Shown one piece after another: positions 11,425-21,897 of a stretch of DNA of 64,000 bases (positions are counted from its first letter, which is position 1; each line of letters opens with the position of its first letter). The position numbers and the translations under genes were made by a program. The stretch lies in assembly GCA_947579605.1 (NCBI GenBank), contig OX388320.1, positions 7,688,001 to 7,752,000 on the forward strand, in the 5' to 3' direction. The notes under the pieces were generated by a model that did no database searches, was not told where the DNA came from, and saw only the letters and a program-made list of their open reading frames with translations. The DNA is from Athripsodes cinereus (lineage: Eukaryota > Arthropoda > Insecta > Trichoptera > Leptoceridae).

Positions 11425-11490
11425 GCATGTTTATTAAATGTAGTTAATCTGCTGGCTACCCCACTTTTGAGATATGCCGTCATGGTATAT
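11425..11490 (+). repeat. Family Z 3' end, short copy
   Basis: About 65 bp matching the terminal part of family Z: CTGCTGGCTACCCCACTT, then GATATGCCGTCATGGTAT. Only the 3' end is present, as expected for 5'-truncated reverse transcription. Confidence 0.6.
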
Positions 11491-11994
11491 CAATAGTTGT
11501 AGAACGAAGATTAAACGAGACTCTACCAATTTTATCAAATGAGAAATATTTGTAGATTGAAACAATTTAATGTTTTCGTCAATTTATCAAATTTTCACAT
11601 TGTCGGCAGCAGAATACCAACCTTTTAATAAATGCAAGTAAGTAAATGTCTTTAATTTAGTGAAAAATTATTCCAAATGTCTTAATTTTTATAGTACGGA
11701 GAGAATGATTTGTATGATAATCACAAGCAGTTAGTCCACTAACTATCTTCTACTTTACGAGATGATAAGATGGGCGATAATTATTGTCGATAGGGGAATT
11801 GTTTGTTTTTTATTTGAGGGTGTTAATTAATTTCCCGTCATCAAACATTTATGACAAACATAAATATTATGTTTTATGTGACTTGTTCGTTAATTTGTCT
11901 ATATTTTTGTTGCATAGTTAACTTTTTTTGTTGTTTTGTCAGTGGTACAAAGCACTCGAATCGGGTGGATTGCTGTAACCGATTAATAATAATA
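11491..11994. other. No gene seen
   Basis: AT-rich sequence with a short (AAT)n run near 11985. No supported gene or repeat. Confidence 0.5.
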
Positions 11995-12002
11995 ATAAAA
12001 AT

Positions 12003-12113
12003 CTGTCAAGCAATCTCAGAAAACTGGGAGTAGATGACAGGCTCAAATACAGCATGCAGAAGGCCGTACTTCTATCGTCCACCAGGATAGTAAGAAGGTT
12101 TTTGTCCCTGTAG
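12003..12113 (+). pseudogene. LINE ORF2 C-terminal relic
   Basis: A 36-codon stretch ending at TAG 12111-12113. It contains LRKLGVDDRLKYSMQKAVLL and STRIVRRFLSL, the QKAVLL...ARIVRRFL-type ending I know from C-termini of some insect non-LTR retrotransposon proteins. Nothing else of the element is recognisable upstream, so this is a strongly 5'-truncated copy. Which family it belongs to cannot be settled from 36 codons. Confidence 0.55.
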
Positions 12114-12242
12114 CTCTGTAAGTGATCTCCCATGATTGTACTATTTCATAGAACATCATGGAAGAATCAACTCGAATAATGTTGGGGTTCTACATTTTGA
12201 ATATAAATTTATTTTAATATTTTATGGTTTTTGTTATTCGAT

Positions 12243-13035
12243 AGATAGATAATTCTTTATTCAAATAATATTGTTTACAATTACATAAATTTACATCAAA
12301 AGACAATGAAAGATACATAATAATATGACAGCCACACTAGCCATAAGGCTGTGTCGTGGCAGAGAAACAATAAATTTATCATGTTAAACAATAACAAAAA
12401 TAAACAACAAGTTAGTCAGTATGTCAGTCTGTGCAGATAGTTAAAATGAGTTATGTCATGAGTGAGTGAGTCAGTGAGCGAGCTAGCAATTTAGTCAGTG
12501 AAAGAGTGACTCAGTGGGTGAGCTCGCACCTGAGCCAACGAAAGAGCAAGACGAATGAAAAAACAGAATATGTCAGAATATGCCAGAGAGGCGACCCGAC
12601 AGCCACAACTGAACAAAAACCCAATAGTCTCAGTAAATATATACATCAAATCATTAAATTTAACTCATCAAATTACACCAAAAACCTCAGCATAGCCTCA
12701 GACTCTTCCACCCCAACGTCCACAAGGTACCCTCTGACCGCTCTCTTAAATACATCACCACTTCTTAAGAGTCTCCATTCCAATTTTAGAGTGTTATATA
12801 CTTTCGGAGCCAAAACAGTGTGAAATCGCTGGCGGAAGGTTGTTCTTGTCGCAACCTGAGAATGTTGTTGATCAGAAATTTGTCTGGTAAGATGCCGGTG
12901 CGCGGCAGGTGGCACTGCAGGAGCATTTTTGTGGTGGTACTCAGCCAATCTCAAAATATAAATTTGTCTCACGTCCAACGCCCCACATTCTTTCAGCAAA
13001 TCCGCTGTTGGATACATGTAGGGAGGCCTACACAC
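12243..13035 (-). mobile_element. 5'-truncated LINE (jockey/CR1-like), minus strand
   Basis: Reading the minus strand: a partial ORF2 (13035-12673), about 430 bp of 3' UTR, and an end at about 12243 where a GATA-type tail (seen as ATAGATAGATA) begins. Degenerate GTGAGTCAGTGAG repeats around 12455-12530 fall in the UTR. No target-site duplication was found. Confidence 0.75.
12673..13035 (-). pseudogene. C-terminal part of a LINE ORF2
   Basis: The minus-strand frame reads LLKECGALDVRQIYILRL, then RTTFRQRFHTVLAPKVYNTL and ends MLRFLV. This parallels the end of LINE-2 ORF2 (LFRKYGILDSRQTYI, RTTLGQRSARYLAPRLYNS), so the two elements are related in this domain, which lies downstream of the reverse transcriptase. 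All catalytic parts are missing. The first residues of the frame may come from flanking DNA. Confidence 0.8.
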
Positions 13036-13527
13036 ATTACCTTCAATACTATTCTGTGCATTTAATGTTATATTTAAATTTTATTGTTAATCTTATATTG
13101 TGTTCAAAATGTAGAATCTAATATTGTTTTGTTAAATAAATGAGATAGGAAAAAATAATAATAATGTGATTTAATCAATTAATAGGTTTTTAATTATTAT
13201 TTTCAGAATAAATTAAGTTTCCCATTATTTCGAGTATCTTGAATTTATAAAACATCATGAAGATGTTTTACATTTTCAATTCAGCGATGAGAACATATCA
13301 TGAATGTTTTCTTTTTTTAATCACGAAGATGTTTATAACATACAAATAGTTCACTGGTTACCTCAGTTGTGCGAGATTCAGTGTTAGCATATTGATGACA
13401 AAAATTCTACTAAAAGAATCATTAAAAATAATACAATTTCCGCACTCCATTTTTTTTAAATGAATGACGAATGAATATATCGAACGTCAAAACACAGATT
13501 TAAATAATTACTACACTATACTATACC
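13036..13527. other. No gene seen
   Basis: AT-rich sequence without a supported gene. Confidence 0.5.
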
Positions 13528-13625
13528 ATCACGGCATATCCCACAAGTGGGGTAGCCAGCAGATCAGCTGCACGTAAGAAACATGCAAACTGTCCTCTTC
13601 GTGCCAAATTTCTATTAATTGATCT
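13528..13625 (-). repeat. Family Z retroposon, 3' part
   Basis: Starts ACTATACTATACCATCACGG and continues with the family's CCCACAAGTGGGGTAGCCAG and CATGCAAACTGTC words. The tail next to it is a TAGTA-type short repeat, unlike the GATA tail of the copy at 50.4 kb. Confidence 0.7.
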
Positions 13626-14429
13626 TTATCACAGAATATGCGGCCTATGTGAGGCACTTCATATAGGTTGGAAATAAGTATCTACTTAGAAGAATGAATT
13701 TTAAGGGTGTTCTGGGAAACTACCTTATATCGACCTAAGTAAAACCAAATGAAGATTCTTTGTATGTCTACTACATAAATATCCTACAAGAGATCCAGGT
13801 TAATGTTAGGTAGATATGTATATATACGTCGAACGTATCCATGTATAGTACAAAATAACTGTTAATAAGATTACTTGATTAAATTTCGGAAGCTGTTAAA
13901 ATTAAGGGGTTCCGTTAAATACGTAGGTATACTTGGTAGTTATTATAAACCCACCAATTATAAAATCGTATTAATGTTCCGTGTAGAAACCCTGAGGTAG
14001 TCCTCTGTAGAAACAATTAATATTATAGATAGGTATTACATACAATATCATTATACTGTTGTTGTATTTTATATTGTAGTACAACACTCACTCACTAGTA
14101 GCGCTGTATGTAGGTGATTGACACTCAATCATCCTTAAAAGTAAAATATATGCTTGTGTCTTGAAGGTGATGTAGAATGTTTCCAGTGGGATGATAGGAA
14201 TTGTTGCCTGACGCTCACGAATCGGCTTAGGTTTGAGTGCATTTAACCCATAGAATATTCACCAATGTCACCAACAACAACTGCTTAAAATAAAAGATGA
14301 TTCTGTTTAGGTATACATAGTTCTACATCACTTAAAATAAGTCTGATGATGAAAATGGAAGCTCGTGAAAACCGTTTTGCGACAAATAAAATCACCATAT
14401 AAGTAGAAAAATATGCCATCCTAAAACTG
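13626..14429. other. No gene seen
   Basis: AT-rich sequence, no recognisable gene or RNA. The 70-codon minus-strand frame at 14285-14497 overlaps the LINE B fragment on the other strand and has no motif. Confidence 0.5.
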
Positions 14430-14622
14430 GTCATAAAAGAGAAGATTGAGGGCCGTAGAGGAGTTGGAAGAAGGCGGCTTTCCTGGCTCCAGAACATTCA
14501 GGAGTGGACCGGGATGAGAAGTATGGAGGAGCTGTTTCGTCCTGTTCAGAACAGGAAGGATTTCTCCCAGGTGATCGTAAACATCGGAGGGACCCGACAA
14601 GACACGTAAAGAAGAAGAAGAT
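14430..14622 (+). pseudogene. LINE family B, 3' fragment
   Basis: Reads IEGRRGVGRRRLSWLQNIQE, WTGMRSMEELF and NRKDFSQVIVNIGGT to a stop at 14607-14609, then an AAGAAGAAG tail. It is the same protein tail as at 1697, 22564 and 29135. Confidence 0.75.
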
Positions 14623-15184
14623 TCTATAAAAAATATTCACTTTACTTATTTAGTTCAAATACTCGTTAGATAATCTAAATTTAAAGTCTTGTAACTTAAA
14701 TCATAGGACACTGTAAATGTGATAGGTACAGTTTCGCCTCTTGTGATATATGAAAAGATAGAAGCTGGACAACATGGACATATAGGTGTGCTATAATTTG
14801 TTGGTAGGATTTACGGACATCAATTAGTGACAAAGCCGATTGGCAACGGGTATTTAACGCTCCAGCGGTCATTGATTACTTTTTGGAAGGTAAATAAATA
14901 AATAAATAAACTCCTCTTCAAACATTATAATATTGAATCATATATGATATGTAAACGAATTTTATAATGTATATTTTATAATCCAAACAAATATTACACG
15001 ATTGGTATGAATGTATTTATATTTTTACCTATCAATCAAGAATAGAAAACGGTTGTGATAAAATTCTAGGTTATTATTTCTTTACATATTTTTTACAGTT
15101 CTTCGCCGTAGAGGCTGCTGAAATCACCATCAAAATGGCTTTACAAAAATAAAATGAGTGTATCTATAGTAACAATAGACTTAG
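14623..15184. other. No gene seen
   Basis: AT-rich. A stretch at about 14800-14890 (with AACGGGTATTTAACGCTCC) runs into an AAATA tandem tail at 14891-14910 and looks like the 3' end of an unidentified retroposon. Confidence 0.4.
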
Positions 15185-16166
15185 ATGCATTTTAACATAC
15201 ATACATACATACATACATACCATCACGCCGCTTCCCTCGCGGGGTAGGCAGAAAGGATCGAGCGCCACTTCCTTCTATCCTTGCATACATCTTTCGCTTC
15301 CGTCACTGTCATACAATTCCTCATGCATGCTCTCCTGTTCAACGTGCTCAACACGTGACCGTCCTGTAGGATTTGATTTAAATGATCTTGCCATTTAATC
15401 CTCGGACGTCCACGTCTCCGAGCACCATTCCTCTCAGCCAAATATATCTTCTTAGTCATTCTGTCCTCATTCATTCTTTCCACGTGCCCAAACCATCTTA
15501 ACTTATTTACATTCATCCTTGTTATTACACCAACTTTCATTCCACATTCCTTTCGTATATCACTGTTACGCACACGATCTCTCAGACTTTTACCACACAT
15601 CCTTCTCAACGATCTCATTTCCACTGCATTTATGCCACTTTCATCCTTCTTTAACCATGTCCACGTCTCACTTGCATACATAAGTGTTGGCACTAAGATA
15701 GCAGAGTGCACCAACCTTTTAGCTGTGGTGGATATGTTTCTATTTGCAATTATTGGTCGGATTGCACCATTTACCTTATTGCCAGCAACTTTTCTCCTTT
15801 CAATATCGCTTTCACACTTCCCATCTCTCGTGAACAAACTACCTAAGTACACACATTCGTCAACTTGCTCTAACACTTCGTTGTCAATCATTATCTGGCA
15901 TACTGTTCTCTCACTTCCTCTTTCAAACACCATGATTTTTGTCTTTTTTGCATTCATTCTCAATCCATTAATCGCACAATTTTCATACACACACGTCATC
16001 ATTCGCTGTAGATCACTTTCACTTTCAGCCATCAATACCAAATCATCGGCAAACATTAACGCTCTTACATTCATCCCATTCATATCAACACCTACATTCA
16101 TTTCTTTCAATGGACGAATACAATGATCAATGTATAGGTTAAAAAGCCATGGCATGCATTTTAACA
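15185..16166 (-). mobile_element. 5'-truncated LINE family C with 13-bp target duplication
   Basis: The element body (15198-16153) is flanked by exact copies of ATGCATTTTAACA at 15185-15197 and 16154-16166. On the minus strand it starts inside the reverse transcriptase and ends in a (GTAT)n tail, seen here as TACATACATAC from 15198. An exact duplication of this length plus 5' truncation is the signature of target-primed reverse transcription. Confidence 0.9.
15223..16153 (-). pseudogene. LINE family C reverse transcriptase, C-terminal 310 residues
   Basis: The minus strand reads FNLYIDHCIRPLKEMN, then the catalytic FADDLVLMAESESDL, MNAKKTKIMVF, CVYLGSLFTRDGK and MYASETWTWLKKDESGINAVE. It closes with RWFGHVERMNEDRMTKKIY and RRGRPRIKWQDHL, a pattern common to RTE-like LINE proteins. 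The endonuclease and first reverse-transcriptase blocks are missing, so it cannot work. The reading frame is otherwise unbroken, so the copy is young. The residues upstream of about 16153 in the same frame come from the target DNA. Confidence 0.9.
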
Positions 16167-16224
16167 ATGTAAAAATATTGCAGATCTTTTGGCAAAACAA
16201 GGTAAGTTAAGAATTTTCTATTAT

Positions 16225-16700
16225 ATCCTCACACGGTTTCCCAAGTAGGGTAAAGGCAGTGAGAATGGAACGCCATATAGATATATCCTTAATTACTTCT
16301 TTCGCTTCTTCTATATTCATGCAATTTCTCATGCATACCCTTCCGATTCTTCTTATTTAACACACGAAATTTGATTTACGAGATCAATCGAAAGACGCCC
16401 GCGCTTCCTCACACTCCCTCTTTCAGATAGATATATCCTTTTTGTTATCCTTTCCTCATCAACACGTTCCACATGTCCAAACCATTGTAACTTATTTATA
16501 TCCATTCTATCCACAGCACTCCTCTAGCGTCCTCTCACTCTTCTAATATCCTCATATCTCATTCTATCACGCAACGTTTTATCAACCATTCTCCTCAGCG
16601 GTTACACCTCTACAGCATTGATTCCACTTTCATCCATCTTCAACCATGTCCAAGTTTCACTTGCATACACAAGTGTCGATACCAGAATAGTATTTAAAAA
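16225..16700 (-). pseudogene. LINE family C-related copy, old and diverged
   Basis: Aligns along its length with the 15.2-16.1 kb copy but with many substitutions, e.g. GGTTTCCCAAGTAGGGTAAAGGCAG where the young copies have the CGCTTCCCTCGCGGGGTAGG end. The word for TWTWLKMDESGINAVEV is still readable at about 16602-16660. Stops break the frame. It is probably a distinct subfamily. Confidence 0.65.
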
Positions 16701-16704
16701 TTTA

Positions 16705-17075
16705 ATACTACATACATACATATTTACCATCACGCCGCTTCCCTCGCGGGGTAGGCAGAAAGATCGAGCGCCACTTCCTTGTATCCTTGCATACATCTTT
16801 CGCTTCCGTCACTGTCATACAATTCCTCATCCATGCTCTCCTGTTCAATGTACTCAACACGTGACCGTTCTGTAGGATTTGATTTAAATGATCTTGCCAT
16901 TTGATTCTCGGACGTCCACGTCTCCGAGCACCATTCCTTTCAGCCAAATATATCTTCTTTGTCATTCTGTCCTCGTTTATTCATTCCACGTGCCCAAACC
17001 ATCTTAACTTATTCACATTCATCCTTGTAATTACACCAACTTTCATTCCACATTCCTTTCGTATATCACTGTTAA
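16705..17075 (-). pseudogene. LINE family C, third copy
   Basis: Nearly identical to the 3' part of the 15.2 kb copy: CATCACGCCGCTTCCCTCGC end, RRGRPRIKWQDHLNQIL and TEAKDVCKDTRKWRS on the minus strand. A TACATACATA tail lies at 16709-16722. Flanks share only AATACTA exactly, so the target duplication is uncertain. The 5' truncation point is near 17075. Confidence 0.8.
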
Positions 17076-17789
17076 ATACTAAATTCTATAAAAAATAAAA
17101 TAGTTTAAAATTGAAGCAAAACGTAGGCATTGATTTTTACCTATGTTTTGAAAACAAGCACATGTCAAATAAAAAGATAAGTGCAAACTCAAATTTTGCA
17201 AATATAACAAATAATCAGTCTTGATATTGAAATACATAAAAATATAAACCAATATACATAATTTGTAATAAGAGAACATTGCATGTATAAGAAAATAAAG
17301 ATTCAAATAGTGTGTATGACATCAAGTGATATTAAAAGCCTCCCAAAGAAATCGCAAGTTTAATCAGCATGCGTTCCTCTTTAAGATTTGAATTATCGAT
17401 GACCTTCCAGAAAAAAATGACCCCTGATTTGCAATAACAAAAGACTCTTATCTTAGGTATGTATTATGAACCGCAGGCAGTATACACAAAATGATGATTA
17501 ACTAATGTGAATATATAGTCACAAAACAAGTATAGCTTTCGCACAATGTTAATGAAAGGGAAATTAGAGTTAAAGTTGTTATGATTCATGTTGATATTAT
17601 ATTGATAAGGAGCGTAATGTACCAGGTGAATCAGAATGATATTATTGAGTGAGATTGTAAAAATTTACCAAAAATTTCTAGAATAATCAATGATCTCTAT
17701 TTTAATGCTTAAATTGTATGAAAACAGAAGTTGCTATACAGATTATTAATGTTAGGATTTTTTAATTTTTACAATTATATATTTTTTGG
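17076..17789. other. No gene seen
   Basis: AT-rich, with a few unremarkable short frames and no recognised repeat. Confidence 0.5.
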
Positions 17790-17990
17790 GTACCATCACG
17801 GCATTTCCCGCAAATGGGGGAGCCATTGGACTAACTGTTTGTAATAAAGTCTACCTCTCCGTGCCAGCAAATACAAGATATGCAAGATAGGAAACACACC
17901 GCATTGCTGAATCAAATGTGTTAAATAATATGTAATTGAATATCTGTCTTTTACAGGGTACTCAAAAACTTAGAGAAAAAAGCCGATGTT
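17790..17990 (-). repeat. Family Z retroposon, diverged
   Basis: Contains TACCATCACGGCATTTCCCGC, then the CTCTCCGTGCCAG, CATTGCTGAATCAAATGTG and TTTTACAGGGTACTCAAAAACTT equivalents of the family in order. Confidence 0.6.
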
Positions 17991-18074
17991 GTTTCCATTG
18001 AACTACAACAGATGTCTTTCCAGTTTGAAAGCACACTAATTTTAGAAAAATCGTATACAGATTAATTTCAAAGT

Positions 18075-18435
18075 AAAAGTTTAACAAAGTTGAACTATAT
18101 ATACAACTTCCAAAAATTTCAAGTCATGTGTTAAGCATGGCACAGAGGAATTGGGAATGTTACCTAGGTTTAAAGAGTACCTTTTAACCAAGCCTTAAGT
18201 CGATTCATAAGCGTCGAAACTCTGTGATGTGCACTCCTTAAGGAAGTTCACATAATATGTATGTGTATCATATACAACATATCTACCTAGTTAATATCTA
18301 TTCAAATAGTTTGACTATAGATTGAGTGTTATCAATTGGAATGATTCAAAAAATATGTTTGACATCTACACTTCTAGTAAGTAAAAAATCCAGTTCCCGA
18401 CATCCAATTGTGTCAAAAAATTCATAACGTAAACA
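18075..18435 (+). repeat. Family P dispersed repeat, copy 1
   Basis: About 350 bp whose reverse complement recurs at 47870-48245. Shared words include GTTGAACTATATATACAAC, CCTAGGTTTAAAGAGTAC, GAAGTTCACATAATATGTATG, TAGTTAATA and GACATCCAATTGTGTCAAAAA. There is no coding potential. Neither terminal inverted repeats nor an A-rich tail were found, so the class is unknown. Confidence 0.7.
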
Positions 18436-19574
18436 GGAATACCTTTTCTTTGCTATGGAGGATTTTTTTATACTGCATGATAATTATGTTTATAAGTAAT
18501 ATTTTACTATAGGTATCATATAAGTATCCACTGCATATAAAGTCGTGCATCCTCCTTAATGACCCTTTATATTGTTACAGTATTAATCCTGTATAAGCAG
18601 GATAATATTATGATATCTCGTAGGATCTTGTTCTTCTTATTATTATTAATAATATTATATTAAAACCTGTGACCTTGATTTATATAGCAATAATATAAAT
18701 AACTTCAAAATTCGAACTAATACACTGTTACCTCATAAAATATTGCAACTCGATATTTACGGTTTTGAAAATATTTTCGAATATGGAAACCATGGATTTT
18801 ACGACGCATGAAAGTAGGGGTCTTTGTCATGAAACAGCAGTATTATTTAACAGCTGAATCTTGCTTTGCGCTCAAACTATTTTTATACTTAACATACCAA
18901 TAGTTGAAATTGCACAATTGTGAATAAAACTTTTTTATAAACTTGAAATATTGGTTTTAAGACACATCCGAATTAGGTTATCGGAAATTTTGTGAATAAG
19001 GTATATTGAAGAGACTTACCGTCTACCCAGATGCTGCAGAATTCTGGGGAGTTCTCCGGAATTTGCATGTATTGCATATCATATTAGTATAATTTTAACA
19101 TAATCCGGAGATGAGAGTGAAAATCATTGAATGTTGTATTGCGATAATAAATTTGGTTAAAATATAAAATAAAAAAAAAGACAAAATGAACTTAAGCCGG
19201 TAGGTATTTTTTACAAGATTTTTTTAATATTTCCGTTACAACATTATTGTTTGTAAGGGTTAAGTTGCGTCGATATGCAGTCTGCAGTCTGCGTTAGTAT
19301 CCGAGTGTGCAGATGTAGTTGATCTGTTTTAGAGGGCGGACCCTGAAGTCAGATGGCTCAGCTAATTGCACTGAACCCTGAACTCTCGCCCATTGCCATT
19401 GTTTCCAGGCTACGAGTATCCATATCCTCAACAGGGATGTGAACTACAAACCGTTTAAGCTTTATCAATAATTTTATCCCTTATTAACGATTAAAACTTT
19501 TTTTTATCTACATTACTAATATTTTCCTCACTTCAAATCTAGCTCAGGTATAATACCAAATGAGACAAAATATT
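18436..19574. other. No firm gene; possible exon on the minus strand
   Basis: On the minus strand, ATG near 19087 opens 19-20 codons (MQYMQIPENSP, then EFCSIWVD) and meets GGTAAGT, a good 5' splice donor, at about 19028-19022. The patch is GC-richer than its surroundings. Another GC-richer patch lies at 19310-19440. The rest is AT-rich with nothing recognised. Confidence 0.2.
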
Positions 19575-19763
19575 TTTTTTACAAAAAAATATATCTAGGT
19601 TTTGTTTGTTATAAACCCAAATATGTACAATCTTATTCAGCTTTCACAGTAATCTACTAAAAGCTTGTGTCGTGAAAGGGGAGTTTTTCGGCACCTGGTA
19701 TCAAACTAAGGACCCCTTGTTCACGAGGCCGAGACTCTACCTCCAGGCTACCGAAGACCTCGA
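19575..19763 (-). mobile_element. SINE A (tRNA-derived), minus strand
   Basis: Read on the minus strand: CGGTAGCCTGGAGGTAGAG (A-box region), GAACAAGGGG, a B-box region diverged to GTTTGATACC, CAGGTGCCG, then CTTTCACGACACAAGCTTTT, a GTGAAAG...TATAAG... body and an A/T-rich tail around AACCTAGATATAT. Full length is about 175 bp. Copies lie at 21107, 28371 (truncated), 44991 and 51666. Confidence 0.8.
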
Positions 19764-20286
19764 CCAGTTAGGTTATTGTTCATTTAGTTTAGAGTTTGTA
19801 TAAAGAGCATTATTTTTCCTTATCAATTGACTGATACAGGGGGCTATAAAGAAAATAAAAACAGACAAACAAACTAAAATTAAACGTAGGTTATATTTTG
19901 CATTCCACATAACTTTATTTTATTCATTATCTGACTTTCAAGAACTTCCGTTTTTATCGTCATTGAAGATTCTCTCCCATACCTGGATATTTCAGGAGTC
20001 GGGGGACTTCTATTTATCTGATCATCTAAGTGTGGTGGTGTGGTGGGAAACTCTTCGTGTCCGATGACTAACAAAATGCCCAAACAAATAACAAGTTTAA
20101 TTAAAATACAAACAGAATCCTATTTTGAACCAGAAGCCGAAATAGGGTATCTCGTTAATGGTCTTCCAGAAGGTGAGGTCTTTAGAATCATCATTTGAAT
20201 CATAAATTTCAACTTCTTAGCATATGAAATTTAGTAATATGTATTTATGCAAATGATGCTGAGAGCCGACGCACCCAGCAGAGATC
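19764..20286. other. No gene seen
   Basis: AT-rich; the 67-codon minus-strand frame at 19880-20083 has no recognised motif. Confidence 0.5.
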
Positions 20287-20550
20287 TGTAATATCCGTGA
20301 TACAGGAGAGACAATGGTCCTGGCTGGGTCATATTCTGAGAATGCCCAATGATAGTTGGCCAAAAATAGCACAATACACCGTTCCTATGACAACGAAATT
20401 AGAGCGCAGGGAATGTCATAGGAAGAGGTGACGCGATTGGCAAAGAGTTGCCCTGAATGGATGAGGCTGGTTCTGCCTCTTCTGGTTCTGGTTCTGTGCT
20501 CCCTAGAGGAGCGTTGACGGCGATGATGATGATGATGACGATATATGCAA
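20287..20550 (+). pseudogene. LINE family A (RTE-like) 3' end
   Basis: Same tail as at 7256: RQWSWLGHILRMPNDSWPK-like reading, a shortened middle, then a terminal GAGGAGCGTTGACGGCGATG and (GAT)n. A local CTGGTTCTG triplication near 20470-20500 is specific to this copy. Confidence 0.7.
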
Positions 20551-21106
20551 ATTATAACTCTTATCAGAAACGGTTATCCATAGTATTATTAAATTATTTT
20601 TCCAAAACTTAAAAATGTTGCATATTTCTAGCACATCCCTTACTGAAGGGTTATCTCAAGTACATCTCACGACTCTGACATTGGTTTCCCATAATCCTCT
20701 ACTCCGCCCTCTATGTAGAACTGGATGCCGTGCGGGACACCATACACCATTACTTCCACTACTACTACTAGGTACTACCAACATTGCACATTGCACTGCG
20801 CATCATACACATTACACATTACATAATGCATTCAAACAAGATCAAATACATGCATTAGTCATAATGAACTCAGGCGATTTATTACTTTTGATGTATTATG
20901 ATATCCTGATCCTGTTTCTATACAATTGTGGCAATCTTACAAGAATAGTAGCAGACATTATATTATAAAATACATAACACCTATCCGCCGAGTTTAATTT
21001 TAAATATCATCTGGTGAAATAATATTCCACATGCATTTTTTTGAGAATTGGTTATTTTAAAAGAGAATGTAAAAGTTGTCATTTTTATAAATATTATACC
21101 AATACG
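20551..21106. other. No gene supported
   Basis: A 117-codon frame at 20615-20968 lacks motifs. It includes low-complexity CACTACTACTACTAGG and CACATTACACATTACA runs, which explain its length. The last 55 bp (about 21045-21100) are almost identical to 29415-29470. Confidence 0.45.
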
Positions 21107-21272
21107 AGTTTGTCGGTAGCCTGGAGGTAGAGTCTCGACCTCGTGAACAGGGGGCCTGTCGATCGATCCCAGGTGCCGGCAAACTCCCCTTTTAAGACAC
21201 AAACTTTTAGCTTACTGTCAAGGGTGTATAAGGTTGTATTTGGATTTATAACAAAACCTAGATATGTATATA
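21107..21272 (+). mobile_element. SINE A (tRNA-derived), full copy
   Basis: GTCGGTAGCCTGGAGGTAGA is the A-box region and GATCGATCCCAGG the B box; these are RNA polymerase III promoter elements of tRNA-derived SINEs. The CTTTT...ACACAAACTTTTAGC body, TGTATAAGGTTGTATTTGG and an AACCTAGATATGTATATAT end follow. The poly-III promoter would be internal, so no upstream signal is expected. Confidence 0.85.
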
Positions 21273-21553
21273 TATTTATTTTAAAATAATAATAATACGT
21301 ATATTTTTTAACTGTGCAAGTATGTAGTATCGTATCATGTTGGACGTGAAAAAAAATCTAATTTAAAAGTTGCCAAAGTTTTTTATTTTATTTGAATTTA
21401 ATAAAAAAAAGAGCCGAGTTCGAATATGCTTTTTCTTACTCAAGAAATTCTGGAATAGATGATGACTTCCAATCTGATATGAAAAAATAAAAGAAATTAA
21501 CATTGTATCGATGTTATTTTTACAATAATTAACAATTGTATGAGGTCGCATTT
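21273..21553. other. No gene seen; shared flank of the tRNA-MITE
   Basis: AT-rich. Its end (GATGTTATTTTTACAA through TTGTATGAGGT) is also found just upstream of the related MITE at about 39010-39050, so the element may be longer than its obvious inverted repeats. Confidence 0.4.
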
Positions 21554-21897
21554 ATGTAAATTTAACACACGAAACTACCATAGAAAGACAACGTCACCTT
21601 ATTTAGGTTCTTCTTCTTCTTTCTTTTTTTCCGGCAAGGCACCCGACATCGAGTAAATATGTCTATATATACTCACTGCTGTGAGTACGTTGCCTTAGCT
21701 TAGTGGGTATTTATTAGTAAATAGTAACTACCGTTTCAGTCGCCACGTGCGGCAAGTACAGCTCAAGGGCATTGGGATCAATGAACTCCCCGCCCGTGCC
21801 GCTTATTTAGGTTCAAGTTCCATCCGGAGCACTACCAAATAAGGTGACGTTGTCTTTTCTAAGCCCTTTATAGTAGTTTCGTATGTTAAATTTATAT
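21554..21897. mobile_element. MITE with tRNA-like sequence in its arms, interrupted by a retroposon
   Basis: The left end ATGTAAATTTAACACACGAA and right end with TTCGTATGTTAAATTTATAT are inverted, as are GACAACGTCACCTTATTT (21586-21603) and AAATAAGGTGACGTTGTC (about 21838-21855). The right arm keeps GGTTCAAGTTCCATCCGGAG, a T-arm/B-box-like piece. The middle is replaced by a nested insertion (21611-21801). Relatives: 38990-39375 (complete), 57925-58165, and fragments at 36716 and 44870. Confidence 0.75.
21598..21814 (-). mobile_element. Nested retroposon with 13-bp target duplication
   Basis: CTTATTTAGGTTC occurs exactly at 21598-21610 and 21802-21814 and brackets a 191-bp insert. Read on the minus strand the insert ends in CCGGAAAAAAAGAAAGAAGA, an A/AAG-rich tail like that of LINE family B. 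The body has no reading frame that I recognise. Confidence 0.8.

Noticed and set aside
15632..16126. 164-codon plus-strand frame
   Set aside because: Complement of the LINE C reverse transcriptase on the minus strand.
20615..20968. 117-codon plus-strand frame
   Set aside because: Low-complexity CACTACTAC and ACATTACAC runs explain its length.
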